From NCBI RefSeq assembly GCF_024362525.1, contig NZ_CP101458.1:2356001-2420000 (forward strand): a DNA stretch of 64,000 bases. Direction: 5' to 3'. Made by a program: the position numbers and the translations under genes. Positions 31,585 through 39,445 of the stretch are shown piece after piece. Under the pieces are notes generated by a model, which made no database searches, was not told the origin of the DNA, and was given only the letters and a program-made list of their open reading frames with translations. Within the stretch, counting starts at the first letter, position 1, and every line of letters begins with the position of its first letter. The stretch comes from Natrononativus amylolyticus (GTDB taxonomy: Archaea > Halobacteriota > Halobacteria > Halobacteriales > Natrialbaceae).

Positions 31585-32874
31585 TCAGTGCGAGTCGGGA
31601 GCCGTCTCTGCGATGTCGTCGATCGCGTGGATTCGAACGTCGGTCGGGCGTTTGGTGAACTGGCCGAGCGAGCGGGCGACGATCCGTTCGACGCCGCGGT
31701 CGGCCGCCAGATCAAGCAGCCGCTGGCTCAGGATGCCGTCGAGGACGACCGTCGTCGGTGCGGGCTCGAGTTCCGCGAGGGTGTCGTACGCCTCGCCGAC
31801 GGCCTCCTCCGCGAGGATCGTCCCGTCCGCGAGAAACCGGACCTGGTCGGTTCCCGCCCGGACGACCGCGCTCGCGTGATCGTACACCGTCGTCGCTGCC
31901 GCCGGGTCCGCCTCGGCGGGAGCCGCCGTGGGTTTGGCGAGTTCCGACGGCTCGGCTGCGCTCGAGTCGGCGTCGGGCGCCGGTCGGTCGGTCGACGACG
32001 GCGCTTCGCTCGGCGGCCCGGTCGCCGTGCTCCCGTCGGTGACGGCGACCGTCTCGCGGGGCGATCCTGACCCGGCGACGGAGTCGTACGGCGCCTTGTT
32101 CCGGAGGGCGGCGAACACCTGGTGGTGGTCGAGGTCCTCCACCGAGGAGCCGCCGGGGGCGAACGCGACGTAGTCGATGCTGCCGACCTGGGCGAGCTCC
32201 TCTAAGATCAGGTCGCCGCCCCGGTCGCCGTCGAGAAACGCCGTCACCGTGCGGTGGTTCGTGAGCTCGGCGACGGCATCGGGGACGTTCGTTCCCTCGA
32301 CGGCGATCGCGTTCTTGATGCCGTACTTGAGCAGCGTGAGCACGTCCGACCGTCCCTCGACGACGATGATCGCGTCGCTGTCGGTGACCCGCGGCCCCGC
32401 GGGGAGGCCCTCGTACTCCGTGATGTCCTCGACGCGGACGTGCTCGCGGACCTCCGCTAGGATCTCCTCGGAGGACATCACGCTGTCGTCGAACCCCGTC
32501 CGCAGGAGTTCCTTCGCCCGGTCGACGACCACCTTGCGCTTTGCGGCGCGGACGTCCTCGATTTCGGTCACCTCGAGGGTCGCCCGGCAGGGGCCGACGC
32601 GGGTGATGGTCTCGAGGGAGGCCGCGAGCGTAGCGGTTTCGACCTTGTCGAGGCTGGTCGCGATGGTGAGGTGGCCGCTCGAGGTGCCTTTCGTGCTGGT
32701 TATTTCGACGTCGATTCGGCCGACCTTCTGGGACTGTCGGAGGTCGCGCAAGTCGAGGTCGTCCCCGAGGAGTCCCTCGGTCTGGCCGAAGATCGCGCCG
32801 ACGACGTCGCTGCGCTCGACCACCCCGTTGGCCGTGACGTTCGCGTGGATGAGATATTTCGACGTGTCTTCCAT
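31585..32874 (-). CDS. dnaG: archaeal DnaG (Toprim-domain primase, exosome-associated)
   Basis: A 429-residue protein. Archaeal DnaG has primase activity in vitro and is a stable part of the RNA exosome. The N-terminal archaeal domain begins MEDTSKYLIHANVTANGVVE. The Toprim domain (about 165-290) has VVEGRSDVLTLL with Glu173 and FLDGDRGGD with Asp215 and Asp217. A disordered Ser/Ala/Pro/Glu linker (about 295-350) precedes a conserved C-terminal domain ending near VRIHAIDDIAET. ATG 32874 is the family start. Its stop abuts the DUF92 stop tail-to-tail with no gap. Confidence 0.96.
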   Translation of the reverse strand: MEDTSKYLIHANVTANGVVERSDVVGAIFGQTEGLLGDDLDLRDLRQSQKVGRIDVEITSTKGTSSGHLTIATSLDKVETATLAASLETITRVGPCRATLEVTEIEDVRAAKRKVVVDRAKELLRTGFDDSVMSSEEILAEVREHVRVEDITEYEGLPAGPRVTDSDAIIVVEGRSDVLTLLKYGIKNAIAVEGTNVPDAVAELTNHRTVTAFLDGDRGGDLILEELAQVGSIDYVAFAPGGSSVEDLDHHQVFAALRNKAPYDSVAGSGSPRETVAVTDGSTATGPPSEAPSSTDRPAPDADSSAAEPSELAKPTAAPAEADPAAATTVYDHASAVVRAGTDQVRFLADGTILAEEAVGEAYDTLAELEPAPTTVVLDGILSQRLLDLAADRGVERIVARSLGQFTKRPTDVRIHAIDDIAETAPDSH

Positions 32875-33033
32875 GGGAGATCTGCCCCGGGAGGGGGCGA
32901 CGCGAGAGCCGCGCGTATGTACCCGTATACCGTAACGTTGGCCGGTGAGGGGCAAATAGCTGTTGACACGCGAAGGCCGACAGTCGATCGGAGCCGACGC
33001 GGGAGAGCGCGGGTCGGTGACCGATGTCGCCGA

Positions 33034-33951
33034 CTAGTACGTCGTCGTCCAGTACCAGTAGACGGTGACGGCGACGAGGACGACCAGCCCGCCGAGGAAG
33101 AACAGCAGCCCCGGCGGAATCGTCGCGAAGACCGCCTCGGCGGCCTCGGCGCCGCCGTCCGGGGCGGTCTCGGGCGGTGCCGTCTCGTTGGCGGCCGTCG
33201 GTTCGTCGGCGTAGTACTCCGGGTCGACATCGTCCGCCGTGTCGGTGTCGTCGGGAGCGTCGGCGTCGTCCGTCGCCCTGTCGTCTCCGGCGGCCGCGTC
33301 CTCCGCGTCCTCGGCGGACTCCTGCTGGGTGGTGAACGCCGCGTCGTCGGTGTCCTCCGGTGCGTCCGCGTCGGCCCCCTCGTCGGCAGGGGCGTCGACT
33401 TCCTCCTCGCCGGTTGGCTCGTCAGCGGAGTCGGCCCCGTCTGCGGTGTCCGCAGCGTCGCTCTCGGCGTCGTCGGCCGGCGCGGCTTCGGTGTCCGCGG
33501 GCTGACCCGGGGCGAAGAACCGCTCGAGGCCGTACTGGACGAGCAGGCTGCCGCCGGCGAGCGCGCCGAGCCCGCCGATGAACCGGGAGAGGGCGGTCTT
33601 GAGCTGGGCGGCCTTCGACTCGTCGCTGGTGACGATCAGCGGACCGTCCGCGGTGGCGTAGACGCTCATCTCGTTGCCCCGCGAGGAGTACCAGGTGTCG
33701 ACGACCTCGACGAGTCCGGCGTCCTCGAGCTTCTCGAGGTGGTAGCGGACGTTCTGGATCGACGAGTCGATCGCCTCTGCGACGTCGCTGGGAGTGCCGG
33801 GTTCGTCGTCGAGGGTGGCGTAGATGCGACGGGCCGTCGTCGACGAGAGCGCGCCGAAGACGGCGTCTGCGTCCTCGTCCGCGAGGTCGACGACCCGCGG
33901 CTGTCCCTCCTGTGTAGGGGTGTCCGACCGGAGAGGAAACAGACGGGCCAT
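33034..33951 (-). CDS. winged-helix protein with acidic linker and C-terminal membrane segment
   Basis: A 305-residue protein. Residues ~25-100 form a winged helix: ADAVFGALSSTTARRIYATL, GTPSDVAEAIDSSIQNVRYHLEKLEDAGLVEVVDTWYSS. A possible second membrane stretch (GGLGALAGGSLLVQYGL) lies near 125-142. A long Asp/Ala/Thr linker leads to a clear membrane helix at the end (PPGLLFFLGGLVVLVAVTVYWYW). This may be a membrane-held regulator. A TATA-like GGTATATG lies about 36 nt upstream. Its gene is 159 nt upstream of dnaG on the same strand. Confidence 0.85.
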   Translation of the reverse strand: MARLFPLRSDTPTQEGQPRVVDLADEDADAVFGALSSTTARRIYATLDDEPGTPSDVAEAIDSSIQNVRYHLEKLEDAGLVEVVDTWYSSRGNEMSVYATADGPLIVTSDESKAAQLKTALSRFIGGLGALAGGSLLVQYGLERFFAPGQPADTEAAPADDAESDAADTADGADSADEPTGEEEVDAPADEGADADAPEDTDDAAFTTQQESAEDAEDAAAGDDRATDDADAPDDTDTADDVDPEYYADEPTAANETAPPETAPDGGAEAAEAVFATIPPGLLFFLGGLVVLVAVTVYWYWTTTY

Positions 33952-34127
33952 AGGGGTCTCTGGTTTAGTTTCTCAGCCGACACATATACCCCTTTCCTTA
34001 CGTGAAAGAGCGATTTTAGCTTGGAAAAACGCCAGCAAGCTCTCCCCCGGACGGATGATGAAAAATTGTCTTCGATAGCGAAGTTCGAATAGAAACAATT
34101 ACCCACGTCGATCCACGAGGGTCGCGT

Positions 34128-34370
34128 ATGCGTCGAGTCGAACTCGTGGGGTGGATCGGCGTCGCGATCGCGCTGGTCGCGCTGACGATCCCGTGGTTTC
34201 TGTGGGGAAACGATACGGTCGTCGCGGGGCTGCCGCTCTGGCTCTGGTGGCACGTCGGCTGGATGTGCCTCGCCTCGATCGTGTTCTGGCTGTTCGCCGA
34301 CCGGGCGTGGGGGCTGGGAATCGAACCGGACGCCGTAACGACCGGCGATCGGAGCGGTGAGAACCCGTGA
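34128..34370 (+). CDS. DUF3311 small membrane protein
   Basis: An 80-residue protein with two membrane helices (VGWIGVAIALVALTIPWFLW and LWLWWHVGWMCLASIVFWLF), typical of DUF3311. Members are regularly encoded just before a sodium:solute symporter and are thought to be its small subunit or assembly partner, comparable to the YhdT-PanF arrangement. Here its TGA overlaps the GTG of the symporter by four bases (GTGA), which supports a coupled complex. Start at ATG 34128. Confidence 0.88.
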   Translation: MRRVELVGWIGVAIALVALTIPWFLWGNDTVVAGLPLWLWWHVGWMCLASIVFWLFADRAWGLGIEPDAVTTGDRSGENP

Positions 34371-35839
34371 GCCTCGAGCTCCAGGTCGGCATCATCGTCG
34401 GCTACCTCGTTCTGGCGCTGGCGATCGGCCTCGTAGCCTACCGGGTCACCGAGCGCACCGCCGAGGACTTCTACCTCGCGAGCCGCACGGTGGGGACGGT
34501 CGTACTGTTGTTTACCACGTTCGCGACGCTGCTCTCGGCGTTCACGTTCTTCGCCGGGCCGAACGTCGCCTACCGAAACGGCCCGGAGTACGTCCTCGTG
34601 ATGGGGCTGATGGACGGCATCATCTTCGCGATCCTCTGGTACGTCATCGGCTACAAGCAGTGGCTGCTCGGGAAGCGCTACGACTACGTCACCCTCGGCG
34701 AGATGCTCGGCGACCGCTTCGGTTCGCGTCGACTTCGGGGGCTCGTCGCCGGCGTCAGCCTGCTCTGGCTGTTTCCGTACGTGATGCTCCAGCAGGTCGG
34801 GGCGGGCACCGCCCTCGAGGCGCTCACCGACGGCGCCGTCTCCTACGGCCTCGGAGCGGGGCTGATCACGCTGTTCATGATCCTCTACGTCGTCGTCGCC
34901 GGCTTCCGGGGGATCGCCTGGACGGACACCCTCCAGGGGGCGTTCATGCTCGGGGCGACCTGGGTCGCCGCCCTCTGGGTGCTCGTCGCCGCCGGCGGAC
35001 TCGCGGAGGTCACCGCCGCGCTCCAAAGCTCCCCTGCCGGCGAGGAGTTCTTCGCCCTCGGCAGCGACTTCTACACGCCCCAGTGGATGCTCTCGACGGC
35101 GATCGTGATCGGTTTCGGCGTCGCGATGTTCCCGCAGGTGAACCAGCGCTTCTTCGTCGCGGGGTCGAAGACGGTGCTCAAGCGCTCGTTCGCGCTCTGG
35201 CCGGTGCTCTGTGTCGCGCTCTTTCTCCCGGCGTTCATGCTCGGCGTCTGGGCGCAGGGGCTGGGCCTCGAGATGGGCGACAGCGGGAACATCCTCCCGG
35301 TGATCCTCGGCGAGTACACGCCGCTCTGGTTCGCCGCGCTCGTCATCGCCGGGGCGATGGCCGCGATGATGTCTTCCTCCGATTCGATGCTGCTGTCGGG
35401 GTCGTCGTACTTTACGCGGGACATCTACCGCCCGTTCGTCGACAGTACGCTCTCGGCGCGCCGGGAGGACTTACTCGCCCGCGTCGGGGTCGTGGTCTTC
35501 GCCGTCGCCACGTTCGTCGCGAGTCTCTACAACCCCGCGACGCTGTTCGAGATCGGGGAGGCCGCGTTTTCGGGATTCGCCCAGCTCGCACTGCCCGTGC
35601 TGGTCGCGCTCTACTGGCGGGGGACCACCCGCGCGGGGATCACCGCCGGCATCGTCGGCAGCCAGCTGTTCTACCTCTCGAGTCTGTTCACGCCGGTTCC
35701 GGGAACGTACGCCGGCTGGTCGGCCGGCCTCGTCGGGATGCTCCTCGGACTCGCCCTCACCGTCGCCGTCTCCTGGCTGACGGCGCCCGCGGCGGACGAG
35801 CGGCGGGCAATCTACTTCGACGAGCTGTCGGCCGACTGA
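34367..35839 (+). CDS. sodium:solute symporter (SSS family)
   Basis: A 490-residue transporter with 12-13 predicted helices of the LeuT-like fold. Family signatures: FYLASRTVGTVVLLFTTFATLLSAFTFFAGP (the start of helix 2 region), GYKQWLLGKRYDYVTLGEML, FRGIAWTDTLQGAFML, and GAMAAMMSSSDSMLLSGSSYFTRDIYRP, which contains Na+-site serines of helix 8. The substrate is not predictable; pantothenate, proline, sialate and others all use this fold. GTG start at 34367 overlaps DUF3311. No catabolic enzymes are adjacent to suggest a substrate. Confidence 0.93.
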   Translation: MSLELQVGIIVGYLVLALAIGLVAYRVTERTAEDFYLASRTVGTVVLLFTTFATLLSAFTFFAGPNVAYRNGPEYVLVMGLMDGIIFAILWYVIGYKQWLLGKRYDYVTLGEMLGDRFGSRRLRGLVAGVSLLWLFPYVMLQQVGAGTALEALTDGAVSYGLGAGLITLFMILYVVVAGFRGIAWTDTLQGAFMLGATWVAALWVLVAAGGLAEVTAALQSSPAGEEFFALGSDFYTPQWMLSTAIVIGFGVAMFPQVNQRFFVAGSKTVLKRSFALWPVLCVALFLPAFMLGVWAQGLGLEMGDSGNILPVILGEYTPLWFAALVIAGAMAAMMSSSDSMLLSGSSYFTRDIYRPFVDSTLSARREDLLARVGVVVFAVATFVASLYNPATLFEIGEAAFSGFAQLALPVLVALYWRGTTRAGITAGIVGSQLFYLSSLFTPVPGTYAGWSAGLVGMLLGLALTVAVSWLTAPAADERRAIYFDELSAD

Positions 35840-35971
35840 GACGGTCTGCCGTACCGACCCCGGTGCAACCGCAGGGCGGGTCGCGGCTGACCGGAACCCA
35901 CGGACGGGAGGCGGTACGAACGGCGTTCCGCAACCGTCACGCCGAAAAGGCGGCCCCGCGTAGGTCCGACG

Positions 35972-36655
35972 ATGACGACCGAGCTGGCGCACCCGGATGA
36001 CGCCGACTGGCGCGTCGTCGGCACCCGTACCGACAGCAGCCGCATCGCCCTCGCGACGGTGCGCGCCGAGACGACCCTCTACGAGCACGTGCCGAGCGCC
36101 GACAGTCTCGAGGCCGTTCAGCCCCCAGAGATCGACGTCCCGCTCCGGTCGCTGTTCGCGATCGAACTCTCGTTCTCGCCGTCGCTCTCGGCGGTGGGAA
36201 TCTCGCCGGACGCCGGCATCGACCTGGCCGCCCCGAAGGCGAAATCGCAGTTCGTCGCCACCCTCGAGGACGAAGGCCTCGACGTCGGCGAGCAGAAACG
36301 GGTCGGGAGGCTCTCCCGCGAGGACGGCACCGAGGGGCGGTGGTACGTTCTCGAGACGGCGTACCCGGTCGCCGCCGGTGCGGCCGACGAGGGCGAACGG
36401 CCGACCGTCGCCGCCGAGACGCACGTCGCGGTGTGGCCCACCGCCGAGAGCTTCGCGGTCGCCGGCGGCGTGCTCCCGCTCGAGGCGCCGCCGGCGCTCG
36501 AGTCGGGCCTCGAGGTGGACGTCGAGCGGGACCAACAGCGGCTGCTGGACGTCGTCCGGGCGCTCGAGATCGGCGAGAGAAGCGAGGACGAGTCCGCCGA
36601 TGTGGGTGATGCCGGGCCCGGAGAAGACGACACGGCCGCTGGAGACGGTGCCTGA
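35972..36655 (+). CDS. conserved haloarchaeal protein of unknown function
   Basis: A 227-residue soluble acidic protein. It has beta-strand-rich sequence (WRVVGTRTDSSRIALATVRAE, VPLRSLFAIELSFSPSL), a middle section AKSQFVATLEDEGLDVGEQKRV and EGRWYVLETAYPV, and an Asp/Glu tail from residue ~200. No signal peptide, metal motif or known domain is recognised. It reads well in one frame with the GC-rich third positions of real genes here. It lies 132 nt after the symporter and 64 nt before the HFX_2341-like gene; a common transcript with the latter is possible. Confidence 0.72.
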   Translation: MTTELAHPDDADWRVVGTRTDSSRIALATVRAETTLYEHVPSADSLEAVQPPEIDVPLRSLFAIELSFSPSLSAVGISPDAGIDLAAPKAKSQFVATLEDEGLDVGEQKRVGRLSREDGTEGRWYVLETAYPVAAGAADEGERPTVAAETHVAVWPTAESFAVAGGVLPLEAPPALESGLEVDVERDQQRLLDVVRALEIGERSEDESADVGDAGPGEDDTAAGDGA

Positions 36656-36719
36656 GCTCGACGCCCGGCCATCGGGCCGTGTCGAACGACCTTTGGTCCA
36701 CACTTGAGAACACGGAGGT

Positions 36720-37655
36720 ATGCAAACGCACATCGTTCCGGTCGGCTTCGATTACGACCGGCTGATCGCCCCCCTCGTGCGCGATCAGATCGACGTCGAG
36801 CGGGTGATCCTGCTCGAGGGCGCAGTCGGCAGCGAGGCCAACGTCGAGTACTCCCGGAACCTCTCCCGGAAGCTCGAGCAGGACTTCGAGAACCTGCTGG
36901 GGGCGGCGACCGAGCGGTTCGTCCTCGAGGACGTCTACGACTACGACGCGGCGTTCGAGCAGGCCTACGAGCTGATCAACGACGAACTCGACCGGGGCAA
37001 CGAAGTGTGGGTGAACGTCGCGGCGATGCCCCGGACCGTGAGCTTCGCCTTCGCCACCGCGGCTCACTCACTGATGGTCGAACGCCAGGACGACCGCGAG
37101 AAGATCCACACCTACTACACCGCCCCCGAAAAGTACCTCGAGACGGAACTCGCAGAAGAACTTCGCGACGGGGCGGCGCTGCTCGAGGAACTGTTGTCGA
37201 GAGCGGACGAGAGCGGCGACGAGGGGGTTATCAGCGCCGATCGCGTGCGCGTCGAAGAGCGCCTCGAGAGCGCCCGCGACCTGCTCGCGGAGTTCGACGA
37301 GCGCGGGACGACCATCGGCGCCAAGGAGATCGACGGCCAGCACATCGTCGAACTCCCGGTGGCGTCCTTTTCGAGCGTCAAACCGTTCGAGGAGCTGATC
37401 CTGTACAAGCTCGGCGAGGACGGCGAGTTCGCCTCCGTCTCCGAACTGGCGGAGGCCCTGTCCCGGGAGCTCAACGAGGAGTACACCGACAGCTTCCGCT
37501 CGAAGGTGATCTACAACGTCGACCGGCTGGGCCCGGGCGGCAAGGGCTACATCGAACGCGAGGAGCACGGGAAGTCCTACCGGACCCGGCTCTCTCGCAT
37601 CGGCGAGCTGTGGGTGCGTTCGCACTCGGACACGGTTCCGGAGCCGCGACCGTAG
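36720..37655 (+). CDS. HFX_2341-family regulator with CARF-like and winged-helix domains
   Basis: A 311-residue two-domain protein. The N-terminal ~140 residues form a Rossmann-like CARF-type domain: HIVPVGFDYDRLIAPLV, VERVILLEG, and EVWVNVAAMPRTVSFAFATAAHSL, which stands where CARF proteins carry their ligand loop. The C-terminal part (about 215-300, DUF6293-like) is a winged helix: FEELILYKLGEDGEFASVSELAEAL and RSKVIYNVDRLGPGGKGYIERE. Such proteins may sense cyclic oligonucleotides or related nucleotides. No cas genes or repeats are nearby. GGAGGT directly abuts the ATG, too close to act as a normal ribosome site. Confidence 0.82.
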   Translation: MQTHIVPVGFDYDRLIAPLVRDQIDVERVILLEGAVGSEANVEYSRNLSRKLEQDFENLLGAATERFVLEDVYDYDAAFEQAYELINDELDRGNEVWVNVAAMPRTVSFAFATAAHSLMVERQDDREKIHTYYTAPEKYLETELAEELRDGAALLEELLSRADESGDEGVISADRVRVEERLESARDLLAEFDERGTTIGAKEIDGQHIVELPVASFSSVKPFEELILYKLGEDGEFASVSELAEALSRELNEEYTDSFRSKVIYNVDRLGPGGKGYIEREEHGKSYRTRLSRIGELWVRSHSDTVPEPRP

Positions 37656-37712
37656 GGGGATCGCCGGCCCGCGAGCGGAGGAGAGCGGTCCGGTCGCGGG
37701 CGAAACGACCGG

Positions 37713-39425
37713 TCAACCGGCGAGTTCGCCGCGCTTCAGCTGTCCCGTCGCCGTCCGCGGCAGCGCCTCGCGGAACTCGACCTCAGCCGGGACGGCCAGC
37801 GTCGGGAGGGTCGCTTCGGCGTGCGCTCGGATCGCCGCCGCGAGCTCCTCGTCGTCCGCCTCGACCCCGTCGGCGCGGACGACGACCGCCTTGACGGCCT
37901 GCTCGAGGTCCGCGCCGTCCTCGACCGGCTCGCCGCCGTCATCGGCCGTCGTCGCCACCGCGGCGGCCGCGGCGACGCCCTCGTGCTCGTGGAGCGCCCG
38001 TTCGACGTCGACGGGGCCGATCCGGGAGCCGCCGCTGATGATGACGTCGTCGGCCCGTCCCTCGTACCAGAGGTAGCCGTCTTCGTCCTCCTTCCCCAGA
38101 TCGCCCGTCAGGTACCAGTCGCCGGCGAACGCCTCGTCGGTTCGCTCGTGATCCTCCCAGTAGCCGAGGAAGAAGGAGGGGAACTCCCCGCGGACGGCGA
38201 TCTGGCCCAGTTCGTCTGGTGCGAGTCGCTCGCCCGAGTCGGGGTCGACGATTCCCACCTCGACGCCGGGGAGCGATTTCCCCATGCTGCCGGGGCGGGT
38301 CTCGATCGAGGGGTAGGTGTTGACGATCATGTTTCCGGTCTCGGCCTGGCCGTAGCTGTCGTCGATCGGCGTGCCGAGTGCTCGTTCACCCCACTCGATG
38401 AGAGCCGCGTCCAGCGGTTCACCGGTGCTGATCGCCCGGTGAAGGTCGAGATCGGCGTCGGCGAGGTCGTCCTCGTACTCCTGCAGACCGCGGTAGATCG
38501 CGGGAACGCTCGAGAGCACCGTCACCGGGAACTCCTCGAGCAGCGAGATCCAGGTCTCCGGCTCGAAGGGGCCGTCGTAGGCGAGGAGGCTGTGGCCCCA
38601 GAACCAGACGCCGAGGGCGTTGACCGGAGCCGTGAGCCACCCCCGATCGCCGGTGGCCCAGTAGAGGTCCGTCTCGTGCTGGAGGAGGTCGGCGCCGTAC
38701 AGCTGCGCCGCGGCCGCGCCGACGACCCAGCGGTGGCCGTGGACGATCCCCTTCGCCGGCCCCGTCGTGCCACTCGTGTAGTACAACAGGGCGGGATCCG
38801 ACCCGGTCGTTCGGACGACGTCGTACTCGAGCGAGGCGCGATCGAGCGCCTCGTAGTAGCTCACGTCGCCCCGCCGAACGCCGATGCCGTCGTCGCTGAC
38901 CACGATCACGTGGTCGACGGCGACGGCGTCGTCCTCGAGCGCCCGCGCGACCGTCTCGCGGTTCGCCGGAGTCGTCACGACGACCCGCGCGCCGCTATCG
39001 GCGAGGCGGTAGGCAACCCCCTCGGAGCCGTACTGGGGATCGATGCCGCCGAAGACGCATCCAGTCTTCAGCGTCCCGAGCATCGCGACGTACTGTTCGG
39101 GGACGCGGGGCATGTAGCCGAAGACGCGGTCGCCCCGCTCGATCCCGAGGTCCTCGAGGACGTTCGCGAACGCGTTCGACCACTGGGTGAGCTCCCAGAA
39201 GGTGATTCGCTCGCGCTCGCCGTCACCCCCGACGAAGTACAGCGCGACGGTGCCCCGGTCGGTTCGGTAGCGGTCGCACACCTCGTGGGCGACGTTGATC
39301 TCGTCGGGGCCGTCCCAGTCGGCGTCCGCGTAGATGCTGTCCCACTCGAAGACCTCCGAGAGCCCCTCGTAGTCGGCCAGGTTCGGTGCCGTGTCCATGC
39401 CGAGGTTGCCCACGTCGAGGGGCAT
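37713..39425 (-). CDS. acyl-CoA synthetase (AMP-forming, medium-chain/acetyl-CoA synthetase-like)
   Basis: A 570-residue ANL-superfamily enzyme activating a carboxylic acid via acyl-AMP. The P-loop is LLYYTSGTTGPAKGIVHGH; A5 is DSYGQAETG; A7 is DWYLTGDLGKEDEDGYLWYEGRADDVI; A8 is SGGSRIGPVDVERAL; the C-terminal catalytic lysine is in TATGQLKRGEL. The A8 Gly-Ser-Arg-Ile-Gly resembles medium-chain and acetyl-CoA synthetases. It begins 20 nt after the stop of the MMPL transporter on the same strand, so the two should be one operon. Confidence 0.93.
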   Translation of the reverse strand: MPLDVGNLGMDTAPNLADYEGLSEVFEWDSIYADADWDGPDEINVAHEVCDRYRTDRGTVALYFVGGDGERERITFWELTQWSNAFANVLEDLGIERGDRVFGYMPRVPEQYVAMLGTLKTGCVFGGIDPQYGSEGVAYRLADSGARVVVTTPANRETVARALEDDAVAVDHVIVVSDDGIGVRRGDVSYYEALDRASLEYDVVRTTGSDPALLYYTSGTTGPAKGIVHGHRWVVGAAAAQLYGADLLQHETDLYWATGDRGWLTAPVNALGVWFWGHSLLAYDGPFEPETWISLLEEFPVTVLSSVPAIYRGLQEYEDDLADADLDLHRAISTGEPLDAALIEWGERALGTPIDDSYGQAETGNMIVNTYPSIETRPGSMGKSLPGVEVGIVDPDSGERLAPDELGQIAVRGEFPSFFLGYWEDHERTDEAFAGDWYLTGDLGKEDEDGYLWYEGRADDVIISGGSRIGPVDVERALHEHEGVAAAAAVATTADDGGEPVEDGADLEQAVKAVVVRADGVEADDEELAAAIRAHAEATLPTLAVPAEVEFREALPRTATGQLKRGELAG

Positions 39426-39445
39426 AACTCATTGGTCGGCCCCGA

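Noticed and set aside
36710-36722. GGAGGT immediately before the ATG of the CARF-like gene as a ribosome binding site.
   Set aside because: There is no spacer between it and the ATG, so it could not pair while the start codon is in the P site. It may be chance.
36720-37655. Possible CRISPR-Cas neighbourhood because of a CARF-like protein.
   Set aside because: No regularly spaced direct repeats and no cas genes are visible anywhere in the window.
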